Shown here one piece after another: positions 17,617-27,281 of a stretch of 64,000 nucleotides of DNA; position 1 is the first letter of the stretch; each line of letters opens with the position of its first letter. This DNA comes from Chitinophagaceae bacterium UBA7600 (GTDB lineage Bacteria > Bacteroidota > Bacteroidia > Chitinophagales > Chitinophagaceae): assembly GCA_002478885.1 (NCBI GenBank), contig DLKC01000023.1, positions 1 to 64,000 of the forward strand, read 5' to 3'. The position numbers were made by a program, and so were the translations under genes. The notes beneath the pieces were generated by a model, which had not been told where the DNA came from, ran no database searches, and saw only the letters and a list, made by a program, of their open reading frames with translations.

Positions 17617-18207
17617 ATGAATTACCTGGCACATGCTACCTTATCGTTTGGAAATGCCGAAATACTCACCGGCAATATAATCGGTGATTTTGTTAAGGGT
17701 AAAGAGAAGCTAACCTATCCCGTCGCAATTCAGAAAGGTATAACCTTACACAGGCTAATTGATGAGTTTACAGATACCCATTCAATAACAAAGCAGGCAA
17801 AAATGTTTTTTAGGGAATCAGCCGGAAGCTATGCACCAGTTTTTACTGACGTGGTATACGATCATTTTTTAGCCCATGATGCAAACGAATTTCCCGGTGA
17901 ATCACTTTCACAATTTGCAGAACACACGTATAGCGCACTTAGCAATTTTGAGACAATTCTTCCGCAACGCTTCAGCAAAATCCTCCCCTTTATGATCAGC
18001 CAGAACTGGCTCTACAATTACCGCTTTGAGAAAGGAATAGAAAACAGTTTTGCAGGAATATTCCGACGGGCAAAATACCTGGAAAATGACCCACGAATTT
18101 TCCAGGCTTTTAGAAAAAATTATGAGCAATTGAAGCACTGTTACAATTTGTTTTTTCCTGAACTTAAATCATTTGCTCATGATCAATTTAACAAGTTGAT
18201 AAATTAG
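17617..18207 (+). CDS. Acyl carrier protein phosphodiesterase-like protein (AcpH/DUF479)
   Basis: A 196-residue helical protein matching the AcpH family, which removes the phosphopantetheine arm from holo-ACP. Family blocks are visible: MNYLAHATLSFGN at the start, GNIIGDFVKGK (about 20-30), LHRLIDEFTDTH (about 46-57) and DVVYDHFLA (about 79-87). These His/Asp positions make up the metal site of this HD-like fold. Length agrees with the family. Activity on ACP is inferred from family only. Confidence 0.8.
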   Translation: MNYLAHATLSFGNAEILTGNIIGDFVKGKEKLTYPVAIQKGITLHRLIDEFTDTHSITKQAKMFFRESAGSYAPVFTDVVYDHFLAHDANEFPGESLSQFAEHTYSALSNFETILPQRFSKILPFMISQNWLYNYRFEKGIENSFAGIFRRAKYLENDPRIFQAFRKNYEQLKHCYNLFFPELKSFAHDQFNKLIN

Positions 18208-18294
18208 TGTTACAAATTTTGAAACGTATTATTGTAGCCGGATTTTTGCATTGCAAAATTCTCTGCTTTCTACCACCTTCTTTTAAAAATTTTT

Positions 18295-18852
18295 ATGAAA
18301 AATTGTTTGACTGTACTGATTTCATTCTTCAGCTTATCGCTTTTTGCCCAACAGAAACCAACCGATCTGGATAAAAGCCCGCTCGATGTGAGTTATAGTC
18401 CTTCGAATTTTCCAATATTGAAAATGAATGGCAAACAAACGGAGGGGCCGTTTGCAAGAGTACTTTACAGCAGGCCTCAGAAAGCCGGCAGAACCATTTT
18501 TGGAGGTATTGTAAACTACGAACAGGTATGGCGGCTTGGTGCCAACGAGGCAACCGAAATTGAATTTTTCAAAAATGCCAGGGTTACCGGAAAAAATATC
18601 TCGAAAGGCCGTTACAGCATGTATGCAATTTGCCACGAAAAAACATGGACCATTGTTCTCAACAATGAAAAAGACGTTTGGGGACTTTTTTACAATGCTA
18701 AAAAAGATGTATTCAGAACAGATGTTCCGGTGCAGCTAACAGAAGTTATAACAGAAAATTTTACCATGTACTTTGAAGATGGCAAAGACAACAGCACAAA
18801 ACTCATTATCATGTGGGATAACGAGAGAGTGGAATTGCCAATTAGCTATTGA
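18295..18852 (+). CDS. Secreted DUF2911 protein
   Basis: A 185-residue protein with a clear signal peptide (MKNCLTVLISFFSLSLFAQ). The remainder carries the DUF2911 pattern, including YSRPQKAGRTIFG, WRLGANEATEI and GRYSMYAI. The domain is beta-rich, found mostly in Bacteroidota exported proteins, and has no established function. It stands alone, with 87 bases after the AcpH-like gene on the same strand. Confidence 0.82.
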   Translation: MKNCLTVLISFFSLSLFAQQKPTDLDKSPLDVSYSPSNFPILKMNGKQTEGPFARVLYSRPQKAGRTIFGGIVNYEQVWRLGANEATEIEFFKNARVTGKNISKGRYSMYAICHEKTWTIVLNNEKDVWGLFYNAKKDVFRTDVPVQLTEVITENFTMYFEDGKDNSTKLIIMWDNERVELPISY

Positions 18853-18897
18853 ACCTGAACAAATGCGTTGATTTTTTTTGCGCCAGCCGCAGCTTTT

Positions 18898-19046
18898 CAT
18901 TGTGTCATTGATTTATACCTACTTAGGCATTAAGACAAAAAATCAAACAGCCGCTTATGTAGTTTGGGTTAAAGTCAAAGCCAGTCGCAACTGCTGCAGC
19001 ACAAGTGTGCGACGCAAGCAAACCCTATAGCATTACAAAAGCTGGT
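18898..19046. repeat. Paired intergenic repeat, degenerate class B (reverse) plus class A (forward)
   Basis: The left core is a decayed reverse class B (CATTGTGTCATTGATTTATAC, about 18898-18918), and its outer GCCGGC end is not recognisable. The right half is a forward class A core (19001-19018), 22 nt and GCTGGT (19041-19046). Core-to-core span is about 121 bases. Confidence 0.65.
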
Positions 19047-19080
19047 AACCAAAAGATGAAATTATTGTAGGAAGCAATAA

Positions 19081-19109
19081 AAAAGGCCGGTAAAAATTAC
19101 CGGCTTTTC
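19081..19109 (-). terminator. Terminator of the TolB-like gene
   Basis: An 8-bp stem GCCGGTAA/TTACCGGC (19087-19094 and 19098-19105) with a 3-base loop, followed on the minus strand by a bulged T-rich tract. It lies 16 bases beyond the stop. Confidence 0.8.
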
Positions 19110-19124
19110 ATTGTAAAATATCTT

Positions 19125-22100
19125 TTAAAAATCAAGGCCTAACGCAAAATACCACATTGGCTTACCGGCAAAGAATCCTCTCATTGGCCAACCGGTATCA
19201 AGCTTTAAGAAATAACCCAGAACTGTACTTCTTACGCCGAATCCGTAGCCACCTGCCAGGGGTCCAACGCCGCCGGCACGCTGCCTTATTACTACAGGAT
19301 TATTCTGCGACTCAGGGCCGAATATATAAGTGGGTCGCTCTATATTTTTGGGGCTGCCATTCCATGCTGTGCCAAGATCAATAAACTGAACGACCTGGAA
19401 ATTACGAAGAAATGCCGCGTTGATAGGTTTATTAAAAAAGGTGGAAAATATTGGCAACCGGAGCTCACTGTTGATAACAACTGCATTGTTTCCGTTCGCC
19501 ACATTTTGCTCGTAACCGCGCATGTTTAAGGTAAGTGACTGGAAGGCATATTGCTTATCGGGTGAAGGAGCGTTGGCGTAGTTGAACCTGGGACTTATCC
19601 ATCCATCTGCTCCACCGAGGTAATAAATGAGCTTAGCATCTCCAAAGGAAAAATCTCCGGCTGCCCTTGTTGCCCATATAAAGTTGCGATAGATTTTTAC
19701 ATAGTTTCTTGCATCGAAACCTATGTTATAGGTCTGCTTTCCTTTGAGAGATGAGCCTTTGCTGATAGGTACATTGTAATCGAAATAAATTTTCCAGCGG
19801 TTGCCTACCCAAATATTCTGAGCAGGATTAATAGAATTATCATGCACAAATTCAAGCCTTGATACAGCTGTCGCGGCAATAGAATCTTTTACACCAAGCA
19901 CAGTGGGGTCGGGGAAACCGGTGAATTGTATCGGCCTTATAACACCTTTGTCTTTTCTTATTCCCGTAGTAAGGCGAATGCTGTTGACTTCGCTTAACGG
20001 GTAAGCTACGTTAACCTGGTAAAGATTGGTTATAACAACATTGTCGTAATTATTGAGTGCACTTTTGGGGTCGAAGAAGCCATAATAGTTGGTAACGTTA
20101 CTACGATAATAAGTTAGGCCCCAATCTACCCGCTTGCGATAGTTTTGGAAAGACAGGTACACGTCTTTATCAGATAATGTTGTTCCAAACCGGATACCGC
20201 CGATAAACTTGATATCTTCCATAACATCGCTTACACCAACGCGGAAAGTGAAGTTTACATCGTTAGCATTATTCAGTTGTATTGGCCCTGCGCCACCTTG
20301 GTAAGGCTGATACCTGTTTACCAAAATATTATTGGTTATACCCGCCAGCACATAATCTGCACTGAATTTTAGTTTATAATTAAAAAGAGAAGACTTGGCA
20401 ATATAATTTGGTTTTACAGGCTGCTGTAACAGGTCGTTAATATCACCCTTGTGTGCCGAATCACTTTTATCGTCTTCAAATTCATTTTGGAATGCGTTCT
20501 GTGACTGCGTTTCAGAGGCGGTGTCTTTTTTCGCCTCAATGGCTTTACCGCTCGAAATGCGTTCTTTCTTCATCAATTCCCTTATATATTCAGTTGGCCT
20601 TGCATTTACATTTCGTTTACGCAGTGCAACAGAATCGACTTTAAGTTTGTAGAGAAATTTCAAGTCGCCCTCTTGTCTTACTTCGCTTACCTGGTCGTTG
20701 TTTCCCGCCACCCTGCTTTCCAACAAACTACTTTGATAGTTGGTAATTGGAAAGGTATAAGTAGAATCTTTGTACACTGAGAAATAGCTTAGGCTGTCGG
20801 GCTCAGGTAATTGCCATGCTCTTAATGTGGAATCCAATTCTTTATCTCCGGGATTTCTGAGTATCTCCTCACCAATGTAGTACAGGGTATCGAGTCCATC
20901 TCTTTGTGTTGAGAAAAACCCGGCCCAGCGGTTTCCAACACCATTTTCATCACTTACATAAGTGAAGTGATTCTGATTATACTGCATTGGGTAGCGCGCA
21001 TTGCCATATTTAACATTGGTCAACTGAGTTATTTGTTTAAAATCGCTGTTGTTGAGCAGGTCAACAAGAAAAATATTGAAATGGTAATTGCCGGGAACCA
21101 CTGTGTCAATACTTGGAGCCTCCGGACCAGGCCGGTTAGAGGCAAATATCACACCAGTTCTATTTGGAAAAGAAACAAATGTTGGATCAAGATCGTCATA
21201 CACATCATTCGTGATCTGTTTCATTTTATTGTTGTCAACACGGTAGGTGAAAATATCTGTATGCCCATTTTTTACAGCGCTTAGCAGCAGTGTATTGGCA
21301 TCGTTCATAAATCCCGCATCTACAATTTGTTCAAAACCATCAATACCCTGCTGAAATCTTTTTATGTTCGCGATAACGTCGTAGATAAACATGTTCTGTT
21401 TGCCTTCCTTTGTATACATAACCAATAGCCGGCTTCCTTTTCCATCCCAGGCAAGTATCGGGCTGTTAGGGTTCATATCACCAATTCTTGTTTTTACCCC
21501 GTAACTCAAAAGCGTTTTGCTTTCAAAAAGGTTGTCAACATATTTAACACTGTAAACTCCTTTTTTAAATTGAACAACTGCATAAGAATTATTCTTGGGG
21601 TTTGGGTTGGCAGCAAAACGATAGTAATCAGCTTTTGTGGTCTCTTCAATTACGCTTAACCTGCCCTTGGGAGCATTACGTCTTTGCTTAATATCCTGCG
21701 CGTAGCGATCTTGTTCGTAAACCATGAAATCGGCTAGCACATCTTTAAACTTTTTTTTACATATCTTCTCGGAAGCGTTGTTGAGATTCTTATAAAGGCG
21801 TGCGAGATATAAAAAATAAGTCACATTCTCGGGCTTGTATTTCACCGCTATATAATACCAGAAAGCATGGCCGGCGAGGGTAGGTTTTTCAAAAGCAAAC
21901 TGGTAAAAATTATTGTAGTCGCCGCTGAGTAGGGCGTTTTTGAGATCATTGTCTTTTTCTGTGCTCCAATTCTCGGCAATATACTCAACATAGCCATCGG
22001 TCAACCACTGTGGTAAATCAAGCAATGCCTGGTTGCTGGCAAATTCACCAATATCGTCGCCAAACAAAATATTATCAGTCAGTGTTTTTGCAATGCCTTC

Positions 22101-22532
22101 TCTTACCTGGCGTTTTAGTGTGTTCTTGTTCCCATCAAAGTACAGCACGATCTTGTTGTTCACTAACTTAGTTAAACCACCGGCGCCCTGCCAGTCGATA
22201 CCAAGCCCGATATTGCTTGCTTTATAATCATCATAGTTATTGTAAACGACAATGTTTAACCTGCGTTGAACAGCATATTCAACCGCTTTTTCAATGGAGG
22301 GTAATTCTTCTTCTGCAACCTGTGTTACATATTTGGCAAGTTCCAGGCTACCCTGGTTAAAATAAGTATTGAAATCGGGGCTTTGGTAAAACTTCCAATC
22401 GAACTTTTTGTACTGAATACGGTTCTTTCCAAATTCTACTGTATTTACCTGTGCCTTTAAAAATCCTGGTAATATAACAGCTAAAAGTAAAATATACCTG
22501 AAATACCAATGGCGTTTATCTTGCATATCCAT
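19125..22532 (-). CDS. Large exported protein: degenerate peptidase-like module, TolB-like propeller, outer-membrane barrel
   Basis: A 1135-residue protein with a signal peptide (hydrophobic about 12-28). Residues about 75-200 resemble gluzincin (peptidase MA-like) domains, including LPQWLTDGYVEY (173-184). Where an HExxH helix would be, the sequence is REGIA (144-148): the Glu remains but both His are missing, so catalysis is unlikely. Residues about 310-560 look like TolB/PD40 propeller blades. A Lys/Ser/Asp-rich linker follows. The last 420 residues are a predicted Omp85/surface-antigen-like beta barrel ending in LGLDF with a terminal Phe, typical of BAM substrates. Database names for such proteins usually mention TolB. 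The true role is unknown. It is divergent from an MBL hydrolase. Confidence 0.75.
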   Translation of the reverse strand: MDMQDKRHWYFRYILLLAVILPGFLKAQVNTVEFGKNRIQYKKFDWKFYQSPDFNTYFNQGSLELAKYVTQVAEEELPSIEKAVEYAVQRRLNIVVYNNYDDYKASNIGLGIDWQGAGGLTKLVNNKIVLYFDGNKNTLKRQVREGIAKTLTDNILFGDDIGEFASNQALLDLPQWLTDGYVEYIAENWSTEKDNDLKNALLSGDYNNFYQFAFEKPTLAGHAFWYYIAVKYKPENVTYFLYLARLYKNLNNASEKICKKKFKDVLADFMVYEQDRYAQDIKQRRNAPKGRLSVIEETTKADYYRFAANPNPKNNSYAVVQFKKGVYSVKYVDNLFESKTLLSYGVKTRIGDMNPNSPILAWDGKGSRLLVMYTKEGKQNMFIYDVIANIKRFQQGIDGFEQIVDAGFMNDANTLLLSAVKNGHTDIFTYRVDNNKMKQITNDVYDDLDPTFVSFPNRTGVIFASNRPGPEAPSIDTVVPGNYHFNIFLVDLLNNSDFKQITQLTNVKYGNARYPMQYNQNHFTYVSDENGVGNRWAGFFSTQRDGLDTLYYIGEEILRNPGDKELDSTLRAWQLPEPDSLSYFSVYKDSTYTFPITNYQSSLLESRVAGNNDQVSEVRQEGDLKFLYKLKVDSVALRKRNVNARPTEYIRELMKKERISSGKAIEAKKDTASETQSQNAFQNEFEDDKSDSAHKGDINDLLQQPVKPNYIAKSSLFNYKLKFSADYVLAGITNNILVNRYQPYQGGAGPIQLNNANDVNFTFRVGVSDVMEDIKFIGGIRFGTTLSDKDVYLSFQNYRKRVDWGLTYYRSNVTNYYGFFDPKSALNNYDNVVITNLYQVNVAYPLSEVNSIRLTTGIRKDKGVIRPIQFTGFPDPTVLGVKDSIAATAVSRLEFVHDNSINPAQNIWVGNRWKIYFDYNVPISKGSSLKGKQTYNIGFDARNYVKIYRNFIWATRAAGDFSFGDAKLIYYLGGADGWISPRFNYANAPSPDKQYAFQSLTLNMRGYEQNVANGNNAVVINSELRLPIFSTFFNKPINAAFLRNFQVVQFIDLGTAWNGSPKNIERPTYIFGPESQNNPVVIRQRAGGVGPLAGGYGFGVRSTVLGYFLKLDTGWPMRGFFAGKPMWYFALGLDF

Positions 22533-22587
22533 TCTTTAAAGACAATAAAATTAGGTAATTAGCTATAACGATTGTAAAAATAGTGTT

Positions 22588-23235
22588 ATGATAAAACTAC
22601 ACATGTTTACGTTTAGTCCAATACAGGAAAACACTTATTTGTTGTGGAACGAAAAAGGGGAAACGATTATTATAGACCCCGGTTGCTATTTTACCGCCGA
22701 ACAGGAAACACTTCAGCAGTTCATCGAAAACAATGACCTTAAACCGGTTCAACTGGTTAATACGCATTGCCATCTCGACCATGTTTTTGGTAACAAATGG
22801 GTGGCAAAAAAATGGGGCCTCGAATTGTTTATTCATCCCGATGAAGAAAAAATGCTGCAACTGGCGCCGGCAAGTGGTTCAATGTGGGGTTTGCCTGTCG
22901 ACAATTATAATGGTCCCCTGCATTTTTTAAACGATAATGACGTACTGAAACTTGGTGAGCATGAATTAAAAATCATTCTTGTGCCGGGACACTCACCCGG
23001 GCACATATGTTTCTATTGCGAGAGCCAGCATTTTCTCATCGGTGGGGATGTACTTTTTTTAGAAAGTATCGGGCGCACCGACCTTCCTGGTGGCAACCAT
23101 GAGCAGCTACTGCAAAATATCAGGCAACGCTTATATGTTTTACCGGGCGACACAACTGTTTATCCGGGCCATGGCCCGCAAACCTCCATAGCTCACGAAA
23201 AGCAATTCAATCCTTATACGAATTGGGGGTATTAG
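22588..23235 (+). CDS. MBL-fold metallohydrolase (glyoxalase II-like)
   Basis: A 215-residue metallo-beta-lactamase-fold hydrolase with the binuclear zinc motif HCHLDH (about 59-64), the later His in GHSPGH, the Asp in GGDVLF and the final His in YPGHGP. The layout fits the glyoxalase II/YcbL group that hydrolyses thioesters, but no C-terminal glutathione-binding domain is present, so the substrate remains open. It is divergent from the TolB-like gene. Confidence 0.88.
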   Translation: MIKLHMFTFSPIQENTYLLWNEKGETIIIDPGCYFTAEQETLQQFIENNDLKPVQLVNTHCHLDHVFGNKWVAKKWGLELFIHPDEEKMLQLAPASGSMWGLPVDNYNGPLHFLNDNDVLKLGEHELKIILVPGHSPGHICFYCESQHFLIGGDVLFLESIGRTDLPGGNHEQLLQNIRQRLYVLPGDTTVYPGHGPQTSIAHEKQFNPYTNWGY

Positions 23236-23384
23236 TTATTCATGAGCTGTTGCGTAATAGTGCCGGCTCATCCGTCACAACCAACTGGCACAGAGAACTG
23301 CATTGAGGCAGTGGTGTTTTGAAATCAATAAGCAATTGTTGATTCCACCTTAAAGCCTGCGGGTCGCCGCCCGCAGTTGCTAAA

Positions 23385-23433
23385 GTACAAGTGTGCGACG
23401 CAACGGAAGTTTAATGCATAGCCTGGAGCTGGG
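23385..23433 (+). repeat. Single unit of the intergenic repeat, class A (forward)
   Basis: A perfect class A core (23385-23404), 23 nt and GCTGGG (23428-23433), ten bases before the end of the MscS gene. No clear left partner is present in the preceding 150 bases. Confidence 0.8.
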
Positions 23434-23442
23434 CTCCAAAAA

Positions 23443-24534
23443 TCACTTTTTTTCCTTTACAACTATGTCTGTACTTGCGGCTGCGAGTTCAAGGTTATTT
23501 GTTGCAAGTAGTTCGATAATAGAAAAATTAATCTGCTCCCGCAGTTCGTTGAATTCATTGATGCTCTGATCGATGCCGGCAAAATAAACAACGTTGATGA
23601 TGTGTGCATTTTTGCCGGTGTCGCTAAAAAAAACGGTGCTTGCTTCAATGGCATTTTGCTGCAGTAGCTGCCTGATGGCCGGGATGATATTTTTGAGGTC
23701 TGCGGGCTTTGCAGACAGCCCGATCTCGAGATTTACCTCGGCCCGTCGCTGGCTGCGCAGTGAAATATTGTCAAGGATCGTGTCGACCATTTGCTTGTTG
23801 GGAACAGTAATATACGTCTTATGATCGGTTCGGATACGCGTGCTACGCAAACCGATTTTTTCAACATTGCCGGTAAAGCCCTGCACTTTAACCAGGTCGC
23901 CTGTTGTAAAAGGTTTATCGAAAAAAATGATAAACGAAGCAATCAGATTTTCGAGGCTTTCTTTTGTTGCGAGCGCCACCGCTGCGCCAACGATACTGAG
24001 ACCTGTAACGAGTTTGCTAATATCATAATGAAACGTAAAATGCAGTATCATTAGAAAGCCTGCGATGTAAAGAATAACACGAAAAAAATCACGGAAGAAA
24101 ACCACCAGTTGGTTGTCGCTTTGCGTGGCGGTAAGATTGGCTTTTGCCTCAAATATAAGCGAAACGAATTTTACAAACCGTAAGCAAAGCCGCACAAATG
24201 CGACGATAAAAGCGGTATTGGCTAAAGCATCGAGCAATTCTTTCGTAGTGATTTTATAAATGGAAAAATCGAGGAACTGTGGAAGCGTGAGCTTATTAAG
24301 CGCTATTAATACAATGATCAAAAAAATAAATAATTCGAGTGGCTCTACGATAAGTTCTACAAAAGCATTCTTATAGGTAGTATTGTCTTTCTTATAAAAG
24401 ATGCGAAATATAACAGCGGCAAAATACCGGGAAATGAACTTCTTTAGTATAAAGGCGGCAAGTATAGCTCCAAAGACCTGGAGGTATAACTGAATACTGT
24501 TGTCCCAGAATTGCGTTTGCAAAATCTCTTTCAT
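23443..24534 (-). CDS. MscS-family mechanosensitive ion channel
   Basis: A 363-residue inner-membrane protein. Four hydrophobic segments lie in residues about 10-170. The pore-lining helix and beta domain follow, with the family block FFDKPFTTGDLVKVQGFTG, then TRIRTDHKTYITVPN and NISLRSQRR. This is the conserved core of small-conductance mechanosensitive channels, which open on osmotic downshock. It is the last gene of a minus-strand run that starts with the LUD protein, 51 bases after the previous gene. Confidence 0.9.
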   Translation of the reverse strand: MKEILQTQFWDNSIQLYLQVFGAILAAFILKKFISRYFAAVIFRIFYKKDNTTYKNAFVELIVEPLELFIFLIIVLIALNKLTLPQFLDFSIYKITTKELLDALANTAFIVAFVRLCLRFVKFVSLIFEAKANLTATQSDNQLVVFFRDFFRVILYIAGFLMILHFTFHYDISKLVTGLSIVGAAVALATKESLENLIASFIIFFDKPFTTGDLVKVQGFTGNVEKIGLRSTRIRTDHKTYITVPNKQMVDTILDNISLRSQRRAEVNLEIGLSAKPADLKNIIPAIRQLLQQNAIEASTVFFSDTGKNAHIINVVYFAGIDQSINEFNELREQINFSIIELLATNNLELAAASTDIVVKEKK

Positions 24535-24585
24535 GGCTGCAAGTTAGAAGAAATGTATTTTCAAAAAGCCGGACGCGGTCAAGTG

Positions 24586-25407
24586 TTATGGCAGGTGATA
24601 AACAATCAACCCGTCTTTATTCAGCACATACAACTTATTGGCCTGCCGCTGAATTTTTATTGCCTGTGAAAGATCGGTGCCTGATGTTATTTTAAACTGG
24701 TTAAAAGTCTTCCTGTTAACCGTATAAAACACGTTGTTATCCCTGCCGGAGAGATTGTCTTTGAGAACACTCACATCTTTCCATCCCGCATAATCGATAT
24801 GTTGCTTGTATGCGCCGTAGTAATCAAAAATAAGCCAGCCTTTTTGCTCGTCGTACAAAAACAACATGCCGTTTTCATCTATGATTCTTTGAGGAACATA
24901 GCTCTCGGTAAAAATCATTCTGAAATCTGCAGATTCAAGCAGCACTTTGCCGTTGTCATCAACTTTTTTGATCTTGCTTTCCAGTTCATCGAATACCCAA
25001 TAGTTGTTATCATAACTCTGAGCTACTGCCCTCGCCTGAAGTATTCCGGAAGACCGTAGATCAATCGTGTTACGTACATTTAGAAACCGGTCTAACACAA
25101 GAATGGTGGTAAAATTCCGGTAATAAACAGCGATCTTAAGCGGGTTATTTACATCAATCCAATATACATTCCCGTATCTCCTTACATCGTTGAATATACC
25201 GGCTGAATCAAGATTGGCGTTAAATTTTTTTAGTTGATTATTTTCGGTAATCAGGAAAAGATTGCCAAGATTATCTGCTGTAAAACTTACAAAGCTGCCT
25301 TCGATTTTTTTGATGGGCTGAATAGAAAAAGCGGTATCGGTTGTTTGCTGGCACCAGGCAAAAACCGGGAATATGAGGAGTAAAAGAAATTGTATTAGTC
25401 TTCCCAT
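24586..25407 (-). CDS. Secreted beta-propeller-like protein of unknown function
   Basis: A 273-residue exported protein with a signal peptide (MGRLIQFLLLLIFPVFAWCQ). Repeated short beta motifs such as NLGNLFLITENNQLKKF, NNYWVFDELESKIKKV and GMLFLYDEQKGWLIF suggest a propeller. No enzyme motif is visible. Its start overlaps the end of lpxH by 13 bases, so the two are probably translated together. Conservation of this pairing elsewhere would hint at an envelope role. Confidence 0.65.
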   Translation of the reverse strand: MGRLIQFLLLLIFPVFAWCQQTTDTAFSIQPIKKIEGSFVSFTADNLGNLFLITENNQLKKFNANLDSAGIFNDVRRYGNVYWIDVNNPLKIAVYYRNFTTILVLDRFLNVRNTIDLRSSGILQARAVAQSYDNNYWVFDELESKIKKVDDNGKVLLESADFRMIFTESYVPQRIIDENGMLFLYDEQKGWLIFDYYGAYKQHIDYAGWKDVSVLKDNLSGRDNNVFYTVNRKTFNQFKITSGTDLSQAIKIQRQANKLYVLNKDGLIVYHLP

Positions 25408-26153
25408 TTTTTTAAGAACAGTTCGCTTCCGTCGAAATAGGCATAGGTAAAGTCCCGTACCCAGTCACCAAGATTAATATACCTGCTCGTCTTGTTTAAC
25501 GTAAAATCAAGAGGAAAATGTCGGTGGCCAAAAATAAAATAATCGAAGTGCTCTTTGGCCAGCATTTGCCGGCTGAAAATGATAAGCCATTCACGGTCTT
25601 CCCCAAGAAATTTCTTATCAGTAACCATTGTTTTAATACGGCTTTTCTTGCTGAAATAATTCGCCAGCCCAATTCCCCATGAAGGGTGCAATACACCAAA
25701 AAACCATTGGCATAACCTGCTCCGGAAAACCTTTTTAAGCATTTTATATTTATGGTCACCAGGCCCCAATCCATCGCCGTGGCCGATGAAAAAACGCTTT
25801 TGATTCCATTCATACATTTTGGGCTCGAAATAAACCGGTATGTTTAGCTCTTGTTCAAAGTAATTGCGCATCCACATATCATGATTGCCCACAAAAAAAA
25901 TGACCGGGATACCGCTGTCTGTTATCTCGGCAAGTTTACCGAGCAACCTTGTATACCCTTTAGGAACAACATACTTGTACTCGTACCAGAAATCGAACAT
26001 GTCGCCGAGGATCATTATCTGCGCTGCATCTTTTCGGGCAAGGTCCAGGAAAGCAACTACCTTTCTTTCCCGGACAAGGCTACTTTCATAGTCTGGAACG
26101 CCAAGGTGAAAGTCGGACAGAAAATATATCTTTTTCCCGGGTTCAAGGTTCAT
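25395..26153 (-). CDS. lpxH: UDP-2,3-diacylglucosamine diphosphatase
   Basis: Hydrolyses UDP-2,3-diacylglucosamine to lipid X in lipid A synthesis (peripheral inner-membrane enzyme). The 252 residues carry the calcineurin-like phosphoesterase motifs in order: SDFHLG (about 13-18), GDMFDFW, GNHDMW, HGDG and GHRHFP. This is the standard binuclear metal set of LpxH. It lies 2 bases after the GGCT-like gene in a tight operon, away from the lpxD/C/A block at 9-12.7 kb. Confidence 0.9.
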   Translation of the reverse strand: MNLEPGKKIYFLSDFHLGVPDYESSLVRERKVVAFLDLARKDAAQIMILGDMFDFWYEYKYVVPKGYTRLLGKLAEITDSGIPVIFFVGNHDMWMRNYFEQELNIPVYFEPKMYEWNQKRFFIGHGDGLGPGDHKYKMLKKVFRSRLCQWFFGVLHPSWGIGLANYFSKKSRIKTMVTDKKFLGEDREWLIIFSRQMLAKEHFDYFIFGHRHFPLDFTLNKTSRYINLGDWVRDFTYAYFDGSELFLKKWED

Positions 26154-26155
26154 GC

Positions 26156-26593
26156 CTACAATTTGTTTTGCTGTTTAAAATATTCCAGCACATCACCGGA
26201 AGTAATCAGCGGCTTACCTTCAACCGAATCATTATACCAATAAACCCATGCAAGTGTTGTAGCATTATTGTCAAGATAAATCGTACTCACTTCTCTCCGG
26301 TACATGGGCGTTTCGCCTTCATCTTCCTCTACAATAACACCCTCGTAATCGTCTAATTGCTCAATGGCGTAGCTGAACTCTGCTTCGTCTTTAATTATAT
26401 ACAATTCGCCCACAATAAAATGATCATCGCCGCAAGGGACGGCCGCCGGAAATTGGCCAAGATCATACAATGATCCCCTAATGCGCCCGCTTGCCTCAAG
26501 CCTGAAATAACGGCTGATATATTGAAATGCAGGATGATGAAAGCCGCTGCGCAACGACCCATATACAAATAGCCGGAAGATCGTTTCTTTCAT
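26156..26593 (-). CDS. Gamma-glutamylcyclotransferase-like protein
   Basis: A 145-residue protein of the GGCT/AIG2-like fold. The N-terminal VYGSLRSG is the conserved substrate loop, and the Glu in YEGV (about 82-85) sits where the family has its catalytic acid. Activity on gamma-glutamyl peptides is a family inference. I chose the Met at 26593 because it starts just after the upstream LUD stop. An upstream Met at 26617 would overlap that gene by 20 bases. Confidence 0.78.
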   Translation of the reverse strand: MKETIFRLFVYGSLRSGFHHPAFQYISRYFRLEASGRIRGSLYDLGQFPAAVPCGDDHFIVGELYIIKDEAEFSYAIEQLDDYEGVIVEEDEGETPMYRREVSTIYLDNNATTLAWVYWYNDSVEGKPLITSGDVLEYFKQQNKL

Positions 26594-26597
26594 ATGG

Positions 26598-27245
26598 CTA
26601 AACTTTATCTCTTTCAATTAGGAAACAAAATACCTCTTTCGGGCCATGTACACCAACAACCAGGGTTTTCTCAATATCGGCCGTTCGGCTTGGCCCTGTT
26701 GCCAGCGTTATCAGTGAAGGTAAATGATCCTTGTAATTTTCTTTCAATGCGTTAATGGCATCTTTTATATCGTAAACCAACTGATCAGTGTACGCAATGC
26801 AAATGTGCACCGGCGCATACACGCTTGCGGTTCGCCCGCTTTGTAAACCGCTGCTCAAAACAATGGAACCGGTTCTGGCAATCAAATATTCACAGCCGGT
26901 AACAGAAGCATCGCAATCGTTCAATTCGGGGTAAAAGCTGTTTTCAAGCCCGTTAGCCACAAGCATTTTTTGCGTATTGGTCTCCCTGCAAAAAAGCTTT
27001 TTCCATTTACGCGCTTCAATAAGCACCTTAAGCTGTTGCAACATTTCCTGCTCATCGAGACAGTAAGAAAACCTTCCCTGCAGTTTCGTAAACCGGTCGG
27101 CAAATTCAATAGCAGGTTCGTCTGCCGGTTGTTGAAAAATAGATTCCTTTCCTTCACTTTGTGGAAATGGAACAGGCACTGATGTGCTCAGTGCCTGTCT
27201 GATTTTTTTTAATATCCTTTCTTTTGGCGTTGATAATACTTTCAT
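26598..27245 (-). CDS. LUD-domain protein (LutC/YkgG family)
   Basis: A 215-residue protein of the LUD (lactate utilisation) family, as in LutC of the LutABC L-lactate oxidation complex. Typical elements are the DASVTGCEYLIARTGSIVLSS block and TLATGPSRTADIEKTLVVGVHGP near the C-terminus. No lutA or lutB is adjacent, so a lactate role is not supported by context. It is the first gene of a five-gene run with the GGCT-like gene, lpxH, the propeller-like gene and the MscS gene. Confidence 0.85.
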   Translation of the reverse strand: MKVLSTPKERILKKIRQALSTSVPVPFPQSEGKESIFQQPADEPAIEFADRFTKLQGRFSYCLDEQEMLQQLKVLIEARKWKKLFCRETNTQKMLVANGLENSFYPELNDCDASVTGCEYLIARTGSIVLSSGLQSGRTASVYAPVHICIAYTDQLVYDIKDAINALKENYKDHLPSLITLATGPSRTADIEKTLVVGVHGPKEVFCFLIERDKV

Positions 27246-27281
27246 GATCAGTTTTTCAACTTAAAAGATTTATTTTTTGTA

